This document shows, in pieces, positions 35,434-44,372 of a stretch of 64,000 bases of DNA. Numbering within the stretch: the stretch's first letter is position 1; each line of letters begins with the position of its first letter. Under the pieces are notes generated by a model that was given only the letters and a program-made list of their open reading frames with translations, made no database searches and was not told where the DNA came from. The stretch lies in contig CAJFHG010000011.1 of the NCBI GenBank assembly GCA_904379015.1, positions 1 through 64,000 on the forward strand, in the 5' to 3' direction. Position numbers and translations under genes: made by a program. Origin of the DNA: Candidatus Paralachnospira caecorum. Lineage in GTDB: Bacteria > Bacillota > Clostridia > Lachnospirales > Lachnospiraceae.

Positions 35434-37431
35434 TTATTTCGCGAGTTTCATCATGAGGTCATTGGAGCGGGTCACAAATTTGCTCATGCGTTCAGGAGAA
35501 AGGCTTCCGTGGCTCAGAAGGGCCAGGTCATAAAGCTGTTCGCAGAAAGCGGAAGTATCTTCTCCGTCGGGATGGTCCAGTACATAAGTTACCAGCGGGT
35601 GGTTGGCGTTCAGCACCAGGGTTTCCGACGCGCCGAACATGTCCAGATTATCACCCATATTGTACATTTTCATCATATCCTGCATCCGGCGGCCTTCTTC
35701 CGAGAGCGTGACCACAGATGCCACAGACGGATTTTTAAGCTTTTCGACCTTGACTTCCAGCTTGTCGTTGCCAAGGGCTTTCCGGAAGGTTTCCGTGAGC
35801 TTGTCCGTCATCTGCGTCATGGCCTCTTTGTCCTCTTCCTTTGTCTCTTCCTTGAACACACTGTCCAGATCCGTATCGATCCGCAGGAAATGCACGCCTT
35901 CATTTTTCTGCTCCACATGGCTGATAAAGGGAGAATCGATGGCGTGATCCAGGATCACGGCGTCGATGCCGGCTTCCTTGAACATGTTGATATACTGGCT
36001 CTGGGCTTTCTCATCTGTTACATAGAAGACCGTGTTTTCATGAGACTCCTTGTTCTCCTCCAGGCATTCGGACAGGGTCAGATATTTGCCCTCCAGGTTT
36101 TTGAAGAGGATGCAGTCTTTGATCTTTTCTTCAAATTTTTCATCCCGGATATAACCGTATTTGATGAAGGGACTTAAATCATCCCAGTATTTCTCATAGT
36201 TTTCCTTTTCCACCTTGAACATGCCGGTCAGCTTGTCCGCCACCTTCTTGGTGATGTAGTCAGAGATCTTTTTGACAAATCCGTCATTCTGCAGAGCGCT
36301 TCTGGAAACGTTCAGCGGAAGGTCCGGACAGTCGATGACGCCCTTTAAGAGCATCAGGAACTCGGGAATGACTTCTTTGATGTTGTCGGCCACAAACACC
36401 TGATTATTGTACAGCTTGATGGTGCCTTCGATGCTCTCATACTGGGATCCGATCTTCGGGAAATAAAGGATGCCTTTCAGGTTGAACGGATAGTCCATAT
36501 TCAGATGGATCCAGAACAGCGGCTCCTTGTAATCATTGAATACAGTCCGGTAGAACTTTTTGTATTCTTCGTCGGTGCAGTCGTTGGGATGCTTTGTCCA
36601 CAGGGGATGGATGTCGTTTAAGGGCACGGGACGCTTGTGGATCTTGGCCAGCTCTCTTCTGGGAGAAATCTCCACCGTCTCTTTTTCGCCGTTTTCATTT
36701 TCCCGCTCCTCTGTCTTGGCTTCTTCTACGGTCCGTTCCACCACGACATCTTTATCTGTCACCTCGCTGGCGTCGATGGTCTCGAACTCCTGGGGCGCGC
36801 CTGCCTTGTTCAGATAAATGGGAACCGGCATGAAGGAGCAGTATTTGGTGATCACCTCGCGGGCTTTGTATTCATTGGCGAATTCCAGGCTGTCTTCATT
36901 GAGGTAAAGGGTGATCTCTGTTCCGAAATCTGTTTTGTCGCCCTCCGCCATGGCAAATTCCTGTCCGCCTTCCGATTCCCAGTGGACAGCGGGAGCATCC
37001 GCTTTATAGGACTTGGTATCGATGGTCACTTTATCAGCTACCATAAACGCGGAATAGAAGCCCAGTCCGAAATGACCGATAATCTGGTCTTCATTTGCCT
37101 TATCCTTGTATTTTTCCAGGAAATCCTTCGCGCCGGAGAACGCGATCTGATTGATGTATTCGTCCAGCTCCTCGAAGGTCATGCCCAGGCCGTTGTCCTT
37201 AAAGGCAATGGTCTTGTCGTCCGGATTGACCGTAACGAGAATTTTGTACTCTGTATCCTCGGGAGTCTCAAATTCTCCCATCATATCCAGCTTCTTCAGT
37301 TTGGTGATCGCGTCGCAGCCGTTGGAGATCAGCTCACGGTAGAAGATATCATGATCACTGTAAAGCCATTTCTTTATAATAGGAAATATGTTTTCACTGT
37401 TAATTGATAAATTGCCCTGTTTTTCCGGCAT
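35434..37431 (-). CDS. htpG: Chaperone HtpG (Hsp90)
   Basis: A bacterial Hsp90 of 665 residues. The GHKL ATPase domain shows YRELISNGCDAITKL (usual Asn), DNGLGMT and GHFGLGFYSAFMV. The middle domain has the RSALQNDGFVKKI catalytic-loop region, and the C-terminal dimer domain follows. ATG 37431 has AAAGG ten bases upstream; GTG 37440 is too close to that site. A sigma-A promoter (37493-37465) and a CIRCE element (37501-37527) lie upstream, so heat control by HrcA is likely. Terminator at 35388. Confidence 0.96.
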   Translation of the reverse strand: MPEKQGNLSINSENIFPIIKKWLYSDHDIFYRELISNGCDAITKLKKLDMMGEFETPEDTEYKILVTVNPDDKTIAFKDNGLGMTFEELDEYINQIAFSGAKDFLEKYKDKANEDQIIGHFGLGFYSAFMVADKVTIDTKSYKADAPAVHWESEGGQEFAMAEGDKTDFGTEITLYLNEDSLEFANEYKAREVITKYCSFMPVPIYLNKAGAPQEFETIDASEVTDKDVVVERTVEEAKTEERENENGEKETVEISPRRELAKIHKRPVPLNDIHPLWTKHPNDCTDEEYKKFYRTVFNDYKEPLFWIHLNMDYPFNLKGILYFPKIGSQYESIEGTIKLYNNQVFVADNIKEVIPEFLMLLKGVIDCPDLPLNVSRSALQNDGFVKKISDYITKKVADKLTGMFKVEKENYEKYWDDLSPFIKYGYIRDEKFEEKIKDCILFKNLEGKYLTLSECLEENKESHENTVFYVTDEKAQSQYINMFKEAGIDAVILDHAIDSPFISHVEQKNEGVHFLRIDTDLDSVFKEETKEEDKEAMTQMTDKLTETFRKALGNDKLEVKVEKLKNPSVASVVTLSEEGRRMQDMMKMYNMGDNLDMFGASETLVLNANHPLVTYVLDHPDGEDTSAFCEQLYDLALLSHGSLSPERMSKFVTRSNDLMMKLAK

Positions 37432-37464
37432 ATCAGTCACACCTTTCTTTCATTTCTGAGGTCT

Positions 37465-37493
37465 ATTGTAATACCCGGATAGGTAAAAGTCAA
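37465..37493 (-). promoter_or_regulatory. Promoter of htpG
   Basis: On the minus strand TTGACT (37493-37488) and TACAAT (37470-37465) are separated by 17 bases. Confidence 0.8.
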
Positions 37494-37500
37494 GAAAAAA

Positions 37501-37527
37501 TTAGCACTCATTCCGATTGAGTGCTAA
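37501..37527. promoter_or_regulatory. CIRCE element (HrcA operator)
   Basis: TTAGCACTC - nine bases - GAGTGCTAA is an exact match to the CIRCE inverted repeat bound by HrcA. It ends seven bases upstream of the -35 of htpG, so it sits above the promoter and not between promoter and gene. Confidence 0.95.
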
Positions 37528-37541
37528 TAATCAAATCCTGT

Positions 37542-38033
37542 TTACAGTTCGGAAAACAGAATATTCTGTTTTTTCAGGAACTGTCTCACCGCGTCATCCC
37601 AGATCCGCTCCGGCGTTCTGTCCATGAGAAAGGAAGCAAAGGATACGCCGGTGACGCAGGTCAGCGCTCCATGCTCGTAATGGATATTCAAAAACAGTCC
37701 GCCGATCTGTTCCGGCGGGACGGATGTATTGCGGAGCAGCGTTTCCGAGGCAGTTCTGGACAGGACGAAAACGATCCTGAACTGCTCCGGCAGCCGGGAA
37801 CCCTTGATGATCTGGAAGCAGAGCGGCTTCAGCAGGGACCAGCGGGCCAGATCATGCTGCGGCATTTCCTCCCATTCTGCATCCGTAAAATAGTCTTTGT
37901 GGAGCGAACCGTCCAGCGTGATGGAAATGCTGGTGGTAAAGGACGCCTGAGATACCAGAAAGGCGTCGAAAGTATTCTGGATAAACAGCTTGGATGTAAA
38001 ATCCTTCAGTTCTGAAATTTCAAATGCGGTCAT
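37542..38033 (-). CDS. DUF5721 family protein
   Basis: A 163-residue soluble protein opening MTAFEISELKDFTSKLFIQNTFDAF, with a TTSISITLDG strand and a later SRTASETLLRNT segment. It fits the DUF5721 family that is widespread in Lachnospiraceae, as I recall it. AGGAGG lies six bases before the ATG. Function unknown. It is upstream of htpG on the same strand, 14 bases from the CIRCE element, so it may read through into htpG. Confidence 0.7.
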   Translation of the reverse strand: MTAFEISELKDFTSKLFIQNTFDAFLVSQASFTTSISITLDGSLHKDYFTDAEWEEMPQHDLARWSLLKPLCFQIIKGSRLPEQFRIVFVLSRTASETLLRNTSVPPEQIGGLFLNIHYEHGALTCVTGVSFASFLMDRTPERIWDDAVRQFLKKQNILFSEL

Positions 38034-38202
38034 GGGAACCTCCTGTTCAGATTCAGTATAAGGAAAAAAGCAGAAAAAGGGAAGACCTGAAGAAGAAAAC
38101 AGGCGTATTTTTTCGCAGACATTTTTGTTCTGTCAGGATGCGGGAGTTGTGTTACAATAGAACGGTACGGCAGCTGCCGGAGAATGCGAAGGAGGATGGA
38201 AG

Positions 38203-39540
38203 ATGGAAGAAGGATATACGGCAAAAGCAGAAAAGGAAACAGGGAAGGCCTCCGGAATGGCAATAAAGGGACTTCTGGAATACATAAAAAAGGGGGTTTC
38301 CCCTTATCATACTGTGCAGACGGCCAAAGAAGAGCTTGAGGCGGCGGGCTGTGAGGAGCTGGAGCTTTCGGAACCCTGGAAGCTGCAGAGAGGACAGGGA
38401 TATTTTGTCAGGGCCCACGGATCCACTTTGTTCGCGTTCCGGGTCAATCCGGGCTTTGTCCCGGCGGACGGCTTCCGGATCGCGGCGGCGCATACGGACT
38501 GGCCCTGTATGCGGATCAAAACGGCGCCGGAGATGCAGAGCGGCAGATACAGAAAGCTCAATGTGGAAACATACGGCGGACCGATCTTAAGCACATGGAT
38601 GGACCGGCCCCTGTCCGCGGCGGGACGGGCGGCGCTGAGAGGAAGCGATCCGTTTCATCCCGAGCTTTGTCTGGTGGATCTGGGACGTCCTGTTTTTACC
38701 ATTCCGAATCTGGCGATCCATATGAACCGGGACGTGAACAAGGGCGTAGAGCTGAACCGTCAGACGGACATGCTGCCTCTGGCCGGCGAAATGGAAAAGG
38801 CGCTTGAGAAGGACGGAGGCTTTATGGAAGCTCTGGGACAATGCCTGGGCCGCCGGCCGGAGGATATCCTGTTTTTTGAACTTTCGGTTTATAACTGCGA
38901 TCCGGCGGATATCATTGGAATAAACGGAGAATTCCTTTCCGCTCCCAGGCTGGATAATCTCACGTCTGTGAAAGCCTGCATGGACGGATTTCTCGCAGGC
39001 GGCGGGCGGGAGCGCGGCGCTGATCTGGCGGTGTTCTTTGATCATGAGGAAATAGGCAGCAGAACGAAGCAGGGCGCCGGTTCGCTGCTTCTGGATCTGG
39101 TGATGGAAAAAATCTGCGCCGCCCTCGGCTATGGCAGAGAGGAGTATGTGGACTGCCTTCTGTCCAGCTTTTTCCTGTCTGTGGACGTGGCTCACGCGGC
39201 TCATCCCAACCGACCTGAGAAAAGCGATCCGACCAATCCGGTTTATTTAAACGGCGGCGTAGTCCTGAAAACAGAATGCAATCAGCGGTATGCCACAGAC
39301 GCGCAGGCAGTGGGGATCCTCCGGGCGCTCTGCGGGGAAAACGGAATTCCCTGCCAGTTTTTTGCCAACCGTTCCGATATGGGCGGAGGAAGTACGCTGG
39401 GCTCCATTGCCTCTTCCTTTACCGTGATGAATACGGCGGATATCGGCCTTCCTCTGCTGGCGATGCATTCAGCCAGAGAGACCATGGGAGTACGGGATAT
39501 GGAGGCCCTGACGGCGCTGCTTGCCTGCTATTGGAAATAA
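38203..39540 (+). CDS. M18 family aminopeptidase (aspartyl aminopeptidase type)
   Basis: A 445-residue dinuclear zinc peptidase. Metal ligands are in AAHTDWP (His), VYNCDPADIIG, DHEEIGSRTKQGA (Asp-His-Glu-Glu with the catalytic Glu pair) and VDVAHAAHPN (Asp, His). A final AMHSARETMG His is near the C-terminus. The family releases N-terminal acidic residues from peptides in the cytoplasm. Binding site AAGGAGG. A TACAAT -10 at 38153-38158 with CTGTCA 17 bases upstream is a likely promoter. Confidence 0.92.
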   Translation: MEEGYTAKAEKETGKASGMAIKGLLEYIKKGVSPYHTVQTAKEELEAAGCEELELSEPWKLQRGQGYFVRAHGSTLFAFRVNPGFVPADGFRIAAAHTDWPCMRIKTAPEMQSGRYRKLNVETYGGPILSTWMDRPLSAAGRAALRGSDPFHPELCLVDLGRPVFTIPNLAIHMNRDVNKGVELNRQTDMLPLAGEMEKALEKDGGFMEALGQCLGRRPEDILFFELSVYNCDPADIIGINGEFLSAPRLDNLTSVKACMDGFLAGGGRERGADLAVFFDHEEIGSRTKQGAGSLLLDLVMEKICAALGYGREEYVDCLLSSFFLSVDVAHAAHPNRPEKSDPTNPVYLNGGVVLKTECNQRYATDAQAVGILRALCGENGIPCQFFANRSDMGGGSTLGSIASSFTVMNTADIGLPLLAMHSARETMGVRDMEALTALLACYWK

Positions 39541-39666
39541 TAGTAAGAAAATGAGATTTCTGTCTTTTCAAATGACGTTTTCTGTGCTATCATAAATAGT
39601 AATGAAAACTACATGGAGCATCGGACGCTTCAAAATTATGTAGTCAGGCAGTACAGGAGGAGAAAT

Positions 39667-40503
39667 ATGAGTTACAAGATCGTGGTGGACAGCTGCTGTG
39701 ATTTGACAGAAGAGCTGAAATCCGACAGCCATTTCCAGATTATCCCTTTGACATTGCAGGTAGGGGAAACTTATATTACAGACGATGAACATTTTGATCA
39801 GGCCAGGTTCCTGGAGCTGGTGCGCACATCACCGGAATGCCCCAGGACAGCGTGTCCCTCCCCGGAGGCATTCCGCGACGCTTATGACTGTGACGCGGAT
39901 ATGATTTTTGTGGTGACGCTGTCCCAGCATCTCAGCGGCACGTACAACAGCGCGGTTCTGGGAAGGACCATGTATATAGAAGAGCAGGGGGAAAAACAGA
40001 TCGCGGTCTTCAGTTCGGATTCCGCGTCTGTAGGCGAGGCGAAGATCGCCATGAAGATCAGAGAGCTGGCCGAGGCCGGAAAGTCCTTTGATCAGATCGT
40101 GAAGGAAGTGTCAGATTTCCGGGACCATATGAATACGTATTTTGTTCTGGAGACGCTGGATTATCTGAAAAAGAACGGAAGACTCACCGGACTCCAGGCG
40201 CTGTTCGCGACGGTGCTGAATATCAAGCCGGTCATGGGCGCGGACAAAGGCGTGATCATCAAGCTGGACCAGGCCAGAGGCATTGACAAAGCGCTTGCCA
40301 AAATGGCCCAGTGGGTGGCGAAAGAGGCAAAGAACGCGGAGGAAAAGATCCTGGCGATTTCTCATACCAACTGCCCGGAGCGGGCCAGGATGGTGAAGGA
40401 TCTGATCTGCAGCATGATCAAGGTGAAGGATGTGTACGTGGTGGATACAGCCGGCGTCAGCACCACCTATGCCGGAGACGGCGGTGTGATCATCGCTCTG
40501 TAA
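39667..40503 (+). CDS. DegV family fatty-acid-binding protein (second copy)
   Basis: A 278-residue FakB-like protein. The start SYKIVVDSCCDLTEELK, the TLSQHLSGTYNSA headgroup loop and the LDYLKKNGRLTGLQA segment define the family. Ends AGVSTTYAGDGGVIIAL. GGAGGAG precedes ATG 39667. The two DegV genes (here and 5641) are only distantly similar, suggesting different fatty-acid preference. A small CTACAT/ATGTAG dyad in the leader (39610-39647) is of unknown meaning. Confidence 0.92.
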   Translation: MSYKIVVDSCCDLTEELKSDSHFQIIPLTLQVGETYITDDEHFDQARFLELVRTSPECPRTACPSPEAFRDAYDCDADMIFVVTLSQHLSGTYNSAVLGRTMYIEEQGEKQIAVFSSDSASVGEAKIAMKIRELAEAGKSFDQIVKEVSDFRDHMNTYFVLETLDYLKKNGRLTGLQALFATVLNIKPVMGADKGVIIKLDQARGIDKALAKMAQWVAKEAKNAEEKILAISHTNCPERARMVKDLICSMIKVKDVYVVDTAGVSTTYAGDGGVIIAL

Positions 40504-40716
40504 AGCAGACTGGATCAGGTCAGGCGAAGGACAGATGGAAGCGGGACGTCGGTCGCGGTTAAGCGGCCGGCGTTTTTGGGGTTTCGGTTCCTTATGCTGT
40601 TTTTGCGGGAGGCGCGCCTGGCCGGACACGTCCGCGCATCCGTCTGCTTCAGACCGGGAGACAGGATCGGTCCTGAACCACAGGATGGCCGGCCCGCTGC
40701 AGCAAGGAGGAAAAAT

Positions 40717-41346
40717 ATGAAAACAGAAATCAATCAGTCTAATTATGAAAAAATGAAAAACAGTATGGCAGAGGTGTTTCTTCAGTATGATCAGGACAAT
40801 ATGATCCGCAAATTTCAACTGGAGCATGACGAACGGTATCTGTATATCCGCTGCCTGGAACGGCCATACAGAGTCAGCCGGGAAACCGGACAGATTGACT
40901 GGTCGGAGGACGGCTTTCAGACCGTGAACAGAGCCGGATATAATGAGACGATGACCATTTATGATGTTCTTTGCAGTTCGAAAGATAACTGTCATCTGGC
41001 AGGAAAATGGGTAAGCCTGGACAGCCTTTTTTCAGTGATGGGAGGCAGCCTGAAACAGGAAAACAGTCTGCTTCAGCATTCTGCCCGGATTTTCGAGGGC
41101 AAAACAGAAGCCCTTTCTCTGGCCTGTGAGAAGCTGGGCGGAAAAAAGCAGAATAAAGGAGACGCTGCCTACGAGCTGCCTCTGTTTCCATTCCTTCCGA
41201 TCATGCTGTGCTTCTGGGATTCTGATGAAGAGTTTCCGGCCAGCCTGCAGATTCTGCCGGATCAGAATGTTTTGGATTATATGCATTATGAAACCCTGAT
41301 GTTTGCTGTCTTTCATCTGATCGATCGGTTAAAGGCTCTTATATAA
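40717..41346 (+). CDS. DUF3786 domain protein
   Basis: A 209-residue protein with the DUF3786 pattern: a start around FLQYDQDNMIRKFQ, the IYDVLCSS segment, GKWVSLDSL and a later LPLFPFLPIMLCFWDSDEEFPAS followed by HYETLMFAVFHLIDRL. AAGGAGG precedes ATG 40717. The family occurs in anaerobes and has been linked by context to corrinoid and one-carbon proteins, but none lies here. Function unknown. Confidence 0.75.
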   Translation: MKTEINQSNYEKMKNSMAEVFLQYDQDNMIRKFQLEHDERYLYIRCLERPYRVSRETGQIDWSEDGFQTVNRAGYNETMTIYDVLCSSKDNCHLAGKWVSLDSLFSVMGGSLKQENSLLQHSARIFEGKTEALSLACEKLGGKKQNKGDAAYELPLFPFLPIMLCFWDSDEEFPASLQILPDQNVLDYMHYETLMFAVFHLIDRLKALI

Positions 41347-41435
41347 GCCGTTCGCCAGGGATGCTGAGGGTGTACTGTAAATATTCAAAAAATAAAGAAC
41401 ATATATTTTTAAATGGATATAATATTGAAAAAAAC

Positions 41436-41464
41436 TTGCATGAAACAGAGAAAAATGATATTCT
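41436..41464 (+). promoter_or_regulatory. Promoter of the 41515 lipoprotein gene
   Basis: TTGCAT (41436-41441) and TATTCT (41459-41464) with a 17-base spacer, inside an A+T-rich stretch (about 41370-41500). Confidence 0.55.
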
Positions 41465-41514
41465 TAAATACAAGAAGACAGTGTTTTGCCCAACAGCAGT
41501 GAGGGGGATTGCTT

Positions 41515-42243
41515 ATGAAAAAGAAATATTTATATGGACTGGTTTGTCTGATCTGTGTTTTTGTGACTGCGGCCTGCGGAGAGGCACGTTTGGAAGATTC
41601 GTCCGGTTCTGCGGAAGAGACGACGGCAGAAGTGGCTGAGCGGGAAAATCCTGATGAGATCTATTATCGAAAAATCGAGGAGGAGACAAGGGCGGACTTT
41701 CCGGAGGATTTAAGTGAAATGGAGGACTGGTACGGAGATTATCAGTTTGTAGAGTATACCAGACCGCATTCATATCCGCCAAGCACTCCCGATTATCTGC
41801 AGAGAAAACTGGATCAGATGAAGGGAACCATAAAAAGAATTGAGCCAGGAATGCTCATAACCTATTTTCCTGTCGACCGGGTATTGGAACCAGTCTTTTA
41901 TGAGGATTATGAATATGATCATTACATATCAGTGAGGTCCTTTACCATGCATGTGGAGGTGCTGGATGAGGAACTTTTAAAGACGCTTCTGATGAGATGG
42001 GGGAGAGAATACCATCTGGACGGAAGTCCGGTGGATTTTTCTAACAAGGCACATGGAGATGATGATCTGTTTGCGGATATGGACTTTCGGATTTCTGATT
42101 ATGTCGGCCACCAGATTCTCGTGTTCACTGACGAGGATACTACATCTACAATCAAAGAATGCGATTACTGGATCAATGCCGGAGACGGAGTGGTCTATTC
42201 CCTGACGAACCACTCGGTATCCAAATGGCAGAGACTCCGGTGA
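41515..42243 (+). CDS. Putative lipoprotein
   Basis: A 242-residue secreted protein with a lipobox at VTAAC (Cys21). An acidic Glu-rich linker is followed by a mixed ectodomain with many Tyr, Asp and Trp residues. It is highly acidic overall (for example HGDDDLFADMDF). ATG 41515 has GAGGGGG seven bases upstream. I recognise no family. It stands alone, in DNA more A+T-rich than its neighbours, so it may be a recent acquisition. Confidence 0.7.
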   Translation: MKKKYLYGLVCLICVFVTAACGEARLEDSSGSAEETTAEVAERENPDEIYYRKIEEETRADFPEDLSEMEDWYGDYQFVEYTRPHSYPPSTPDYLQRKLDQMKGTIKRIEPGMLITYFPVDRVLEPVFYEDYEYDHYISVRSFTMHVEVLDEELLKTLLMRWGREYHLDGSPVDFSNKAHGDDDLFADMDFRISDYVGHQILVFTDEDTTSTIKECDYWINAGDGVVYSLTNHSVSKWQRLR

Positions 42244-42281
42244 CATCCGGCTGTATCTGTCGGGCGGACCGCTTTCAGGCT

Positions 42282-42464
42282 TCAGCGTTCCTTTGGCTCA
42301 TAGACAAAGTACAGGATCAGACAAATGACGGTGGCGATAAACAGACACCAGTTCAGCGGGGTGATCCAGCCGGGCAGATCAAGATTGCCCTGCAGAACGG
42401 TCAGAAGGGCTTCGATCACAGCCAGTATAATGGTTAAATAAAGAAAAAGCTTGCTTTTTTTCAT
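42282..42464 (-). CDS. Small membrane protein, 60 residues
   Basis: A 60-residue protein with two predicted membrane helices (about 5-23 and 35-54) joined by a QGNLDLPGWITPLNW loop and ending YEPKER. GGAGG lies 11 bases upstream of ATG 42464. A consensus promoter (42648-42620) starts its transcript about 150 bases upstream, through a strongly structured leader. Family unknown. Confidence 0.65.
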   Translation of the reverse strand: MKKSKLFLYLTIILAVIEALLTVLQGNLDLPGWITPLNWCLFIATVICLILYFVYEPKER

Positions 42465-42558
42465 GGGATGTTTGTCCTCCGTTTGACAGGTGGTGCAGAA
42501 GCTGTACCGCCGCATGTTCCTGATTCCTGCCGCAGGTCAGGGCGGCAGATTTGCCGTT

Positions 42559-42617
42559 ATCATGTCAGATCAAAGCAAAGATCCGGCTGTGCCGGAGGCT
42601 GTTTTGACTGACATGAT
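42559..42617 (-). ncRNA. Structured leader RNA of the small membrane protein gene
   Basis: ATCATGTCAG (42559-42568) and CTGACATGAT (42608-42617) form a perfect 10-base inverted repeat that encloses a TCCGGC-TGT-GCCGGA hairpin (42582-42596). The predicted minus-strand transcript starts near 42613, within the outer arm. I know no riboswitch class that matches; it may also be a small RNA or a protein-binding site. Confidence 0.45.
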
Positions 42618-42619
42618 TT

Positions 42620-42648
42620 ATTATACGGCAGGTATTTTCTCGTGTCAA
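42620..42648 (-). promoter_or_regulatory. Perfect consensus promoter on the minus strand
   Basis: TTGACA (42648-42643) and TATAAT (42625-42620) are both perfect, with a 17-base spacer. The -35 overlaps the 3' end of the ABC permease gene. Confidence 0.8.
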
Positions 42649-43445
42649 TGCTGTTTGACACAGTGTTTTTCCAAAATCCCGATCAGCCTGTAGAGCCCCA
42701 TGGAAATGATGCAGAGGATCACAATGCTCATCATGACAATGTCCATTTTAAAGACCTGGCTTCCGTATATGATCAGATAGCCGAGTCCTTCATCCGCGGC
42801 CAGGAATTCACCGATGATCACGCCCACCAGACACAGTCCGATATTGACCTTCATATTATTGATGATCAGCGGGACTGCGCTGGGGACCAGTACCTTTCTC
42901 AGGACATCTCTTTTTGTTCCTCCCAGTGTATAGATCAGCTTGACTTTATCCTGATCCACGCTCCGGAAGCCGGTGTGAAGGGTCATGACAGAGCCGAACA
43001 CGGCCACGGAGACGGCCGCCACCACGATGGTCTTTACGTTGTTTCCGAGCCAGACAATGAGCACCGGCGCGAGGGCGGATTTGGGCAGGCTGTTGAGCAT
43101 GACCAGATAAGGCTCCAGAAGCCCGGAGAGGGTGGGACTCAGCCAGAGAATCATGGCAAAGAGGAGCCCCGCTGCCATGACAATGAAAAAGCTGCCGGCA
43201 GTCTCGGCCAGTGTGATGCCGATATGCCGGAAAATGCTGAGGTCTTTCGTCATCCGGATAAAACAGGTGATCATCCGTGAAGGGCTGCTGAAAATGAAAT
43301 CATTTAAAAGCCCGGTACGGGCTGTCAGCTCCCAGATGCCCACGAACAGAAAAAAAATAAGAATCTGTCCGGCAAGGACGATCCGTTTGTGGCGGGAGCG
43401 CTTTTTCAGATAATCCAGCTGAGCCTTGGAGAGGGGATCATTCAT
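42645..43445 (-). CDS. ABC permease, NitT/TauT (SsuC-like) type
   Basis: A 266-residue permease with about six membrane helices. The cytoplasmic EAA-like loop is in the segment KVKLIYTLGGTKRDVLRKVLVPSAVP, and VNIGLCLVGVIIGEFLAADEGLGYLI is the typical SsuC/TauC/ThiX region. Its start lies inside the end of the ATPase gene. No substrate-binding protein gene is adjacent, so the substrate cannot be guessed beyond the usual set (nitrate, taurine, sulfonates, pyrimidine precursors). Confidence 0.9.
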   Translation of the reverse strand: MNDPLSKAQLDYLKKRSRHKRIVLAGQILIFFLFVGIWELTARTGLLNDFIFSSPSRMITCFIRMTKDLSIFRHIGITLAETAGSFFIVMAAGLLFAMILWLSPTLSGLLEPYLVMLNSLPKSALAPVLIVWLGNNVKTIVVAAVSVAVFGSVMTLHTGFRSVDQDKVKLIYTLGGTKRDVLRKVLVPSAVPLIINNMKVNIGLCLVGVIIGEFLAADEGLGYLIIYGSQVFKMDIVMMSIVILCIISMGLYRLIGILEKHCVKQH

Positions 43446-44205
43446 GGGATTTTAACTCCTTCCATACTTCCTCGAAATAACCGCTGAACTGAGGAGAGCT
43501 GCGCCGTTTCAGGGGAGAGGTGCAGCTTTCGTCAAAGGAGAGCGGCAGTATTTTTTTGATTCTCGCGGGTCTGGCGGAGAGGATCACGATCCGGTCCGCC
43601 AGCGTGATGGCTTCTGCCAGATCGTGGGTCACCAGGATGGCTGTTTTGTGCTCTCTGCGGATAATGCTGCCGATGTCGTCTCCGACCTCCAGCCGGGTCT
43701 GATAGTCCAGGGCGGAAAAAGGCTCGTCAAGAAGCAGGATATCCGGTTCCAGCGCGAGGGTGCGGATCAGGGCGGCCCGCTGGCGCATGCCGCCGGACAG
43801 GGCAGAGGGCGGAGCGTCCTGAAAAGCGGACAGCCCGTAGGTCTGCAGCATTTCCCTGACATGTCCCCTGGTATCCGGATTGAGAGAATGTCTGATTTCC
43901 AGCCCCAGCAGCACATTGTCGTAAACGGTGCGCCATTCAAATAAATGATCCCGCTGAAGCATGTAGCCGATATTGGCGCCGGAGGTTCCCTGGGCTTTTC
44001 CGAACAGACGGATTTCTCCTGATTCCGGCGCGAGAAGACCGCTCACAAGAGAAAGCAGCGTCGTTTTTCCGCAGCCGGAGGGGCCCACGACAGCAATGAA
44101 TTCTCCGGGAGCCACAGAAAGAGAGATGTCATACAAAGCGGGAGTCTCGCCTGCCACAGTATGATAGGAAAAACATACGTGTATAAATTCAAGGATGGGT
44201 TCCAT
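43438..44205 (-). CDS. ABC ATP-binding protein, NitT/TauT (SsuB-like) type
   Basis: A 255-residue ATPase. Walker A is GPSGCGKTT, the Q-loop is YMLQRDHLFEWRTVYDN, the signature is LSGGMRQRAALIRTL, and Walker B is ILLLDEPFSALD. GGAGGAATCGT precedes the ATG. It is coupled to the permease at 42645-43445 and divergent from vanR. A related but complete system (binding protein, permease, ATPase) lies at 57655-60119. Confidence 0.92.
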   Translation of the reverse strand: MEPILEFIHVCFSYHTVAGETPALYDISLSVAPGEFIAVVGPSGCGKTTLLSLVSGLLAPESGEIRLFGKAQGTSGANIGYMLQRDHLFEWRTVYDNVLLGLEIRHSLNPDTRGHVREMLQTYGLSAFQDAPPSALSGGMRQRAALIRTLALEPDILLLDEPFSALDYQTRLEVGDDIGSIIRREHKTAILVTHDLAEAITLADRIVILSARPARIKKILPLSFDESCTSPLKRRSSPQFSGYFEEVWKELKSHE

Positions 44206-44289
44206 ACGATTCCTCCGTTATTTTATACTGTATTATATGGGGGAGAAACTCCTTCGGTGCGGGTTCGGCGGGGACCTGAGAGCCGCGCG

Positions 44290-44318
44290 TTGCCCCTGAC
44301 GGGATTCTGTGTTAAAAT
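44290..44318 (+). promoter_or_regulatory. Promoter of vanRS
   Basis: TTGCCC (44290-44295) and TAAAAT (44313-44318) with a 17-base spacer, about 55 bases before vanR. Confidence 0.6.
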
Positions 44319-44372
44319 GGTTCAGAAGTATACAAAACGGATACAGGACAGACGGAGGACAGAAGAAGTCTT

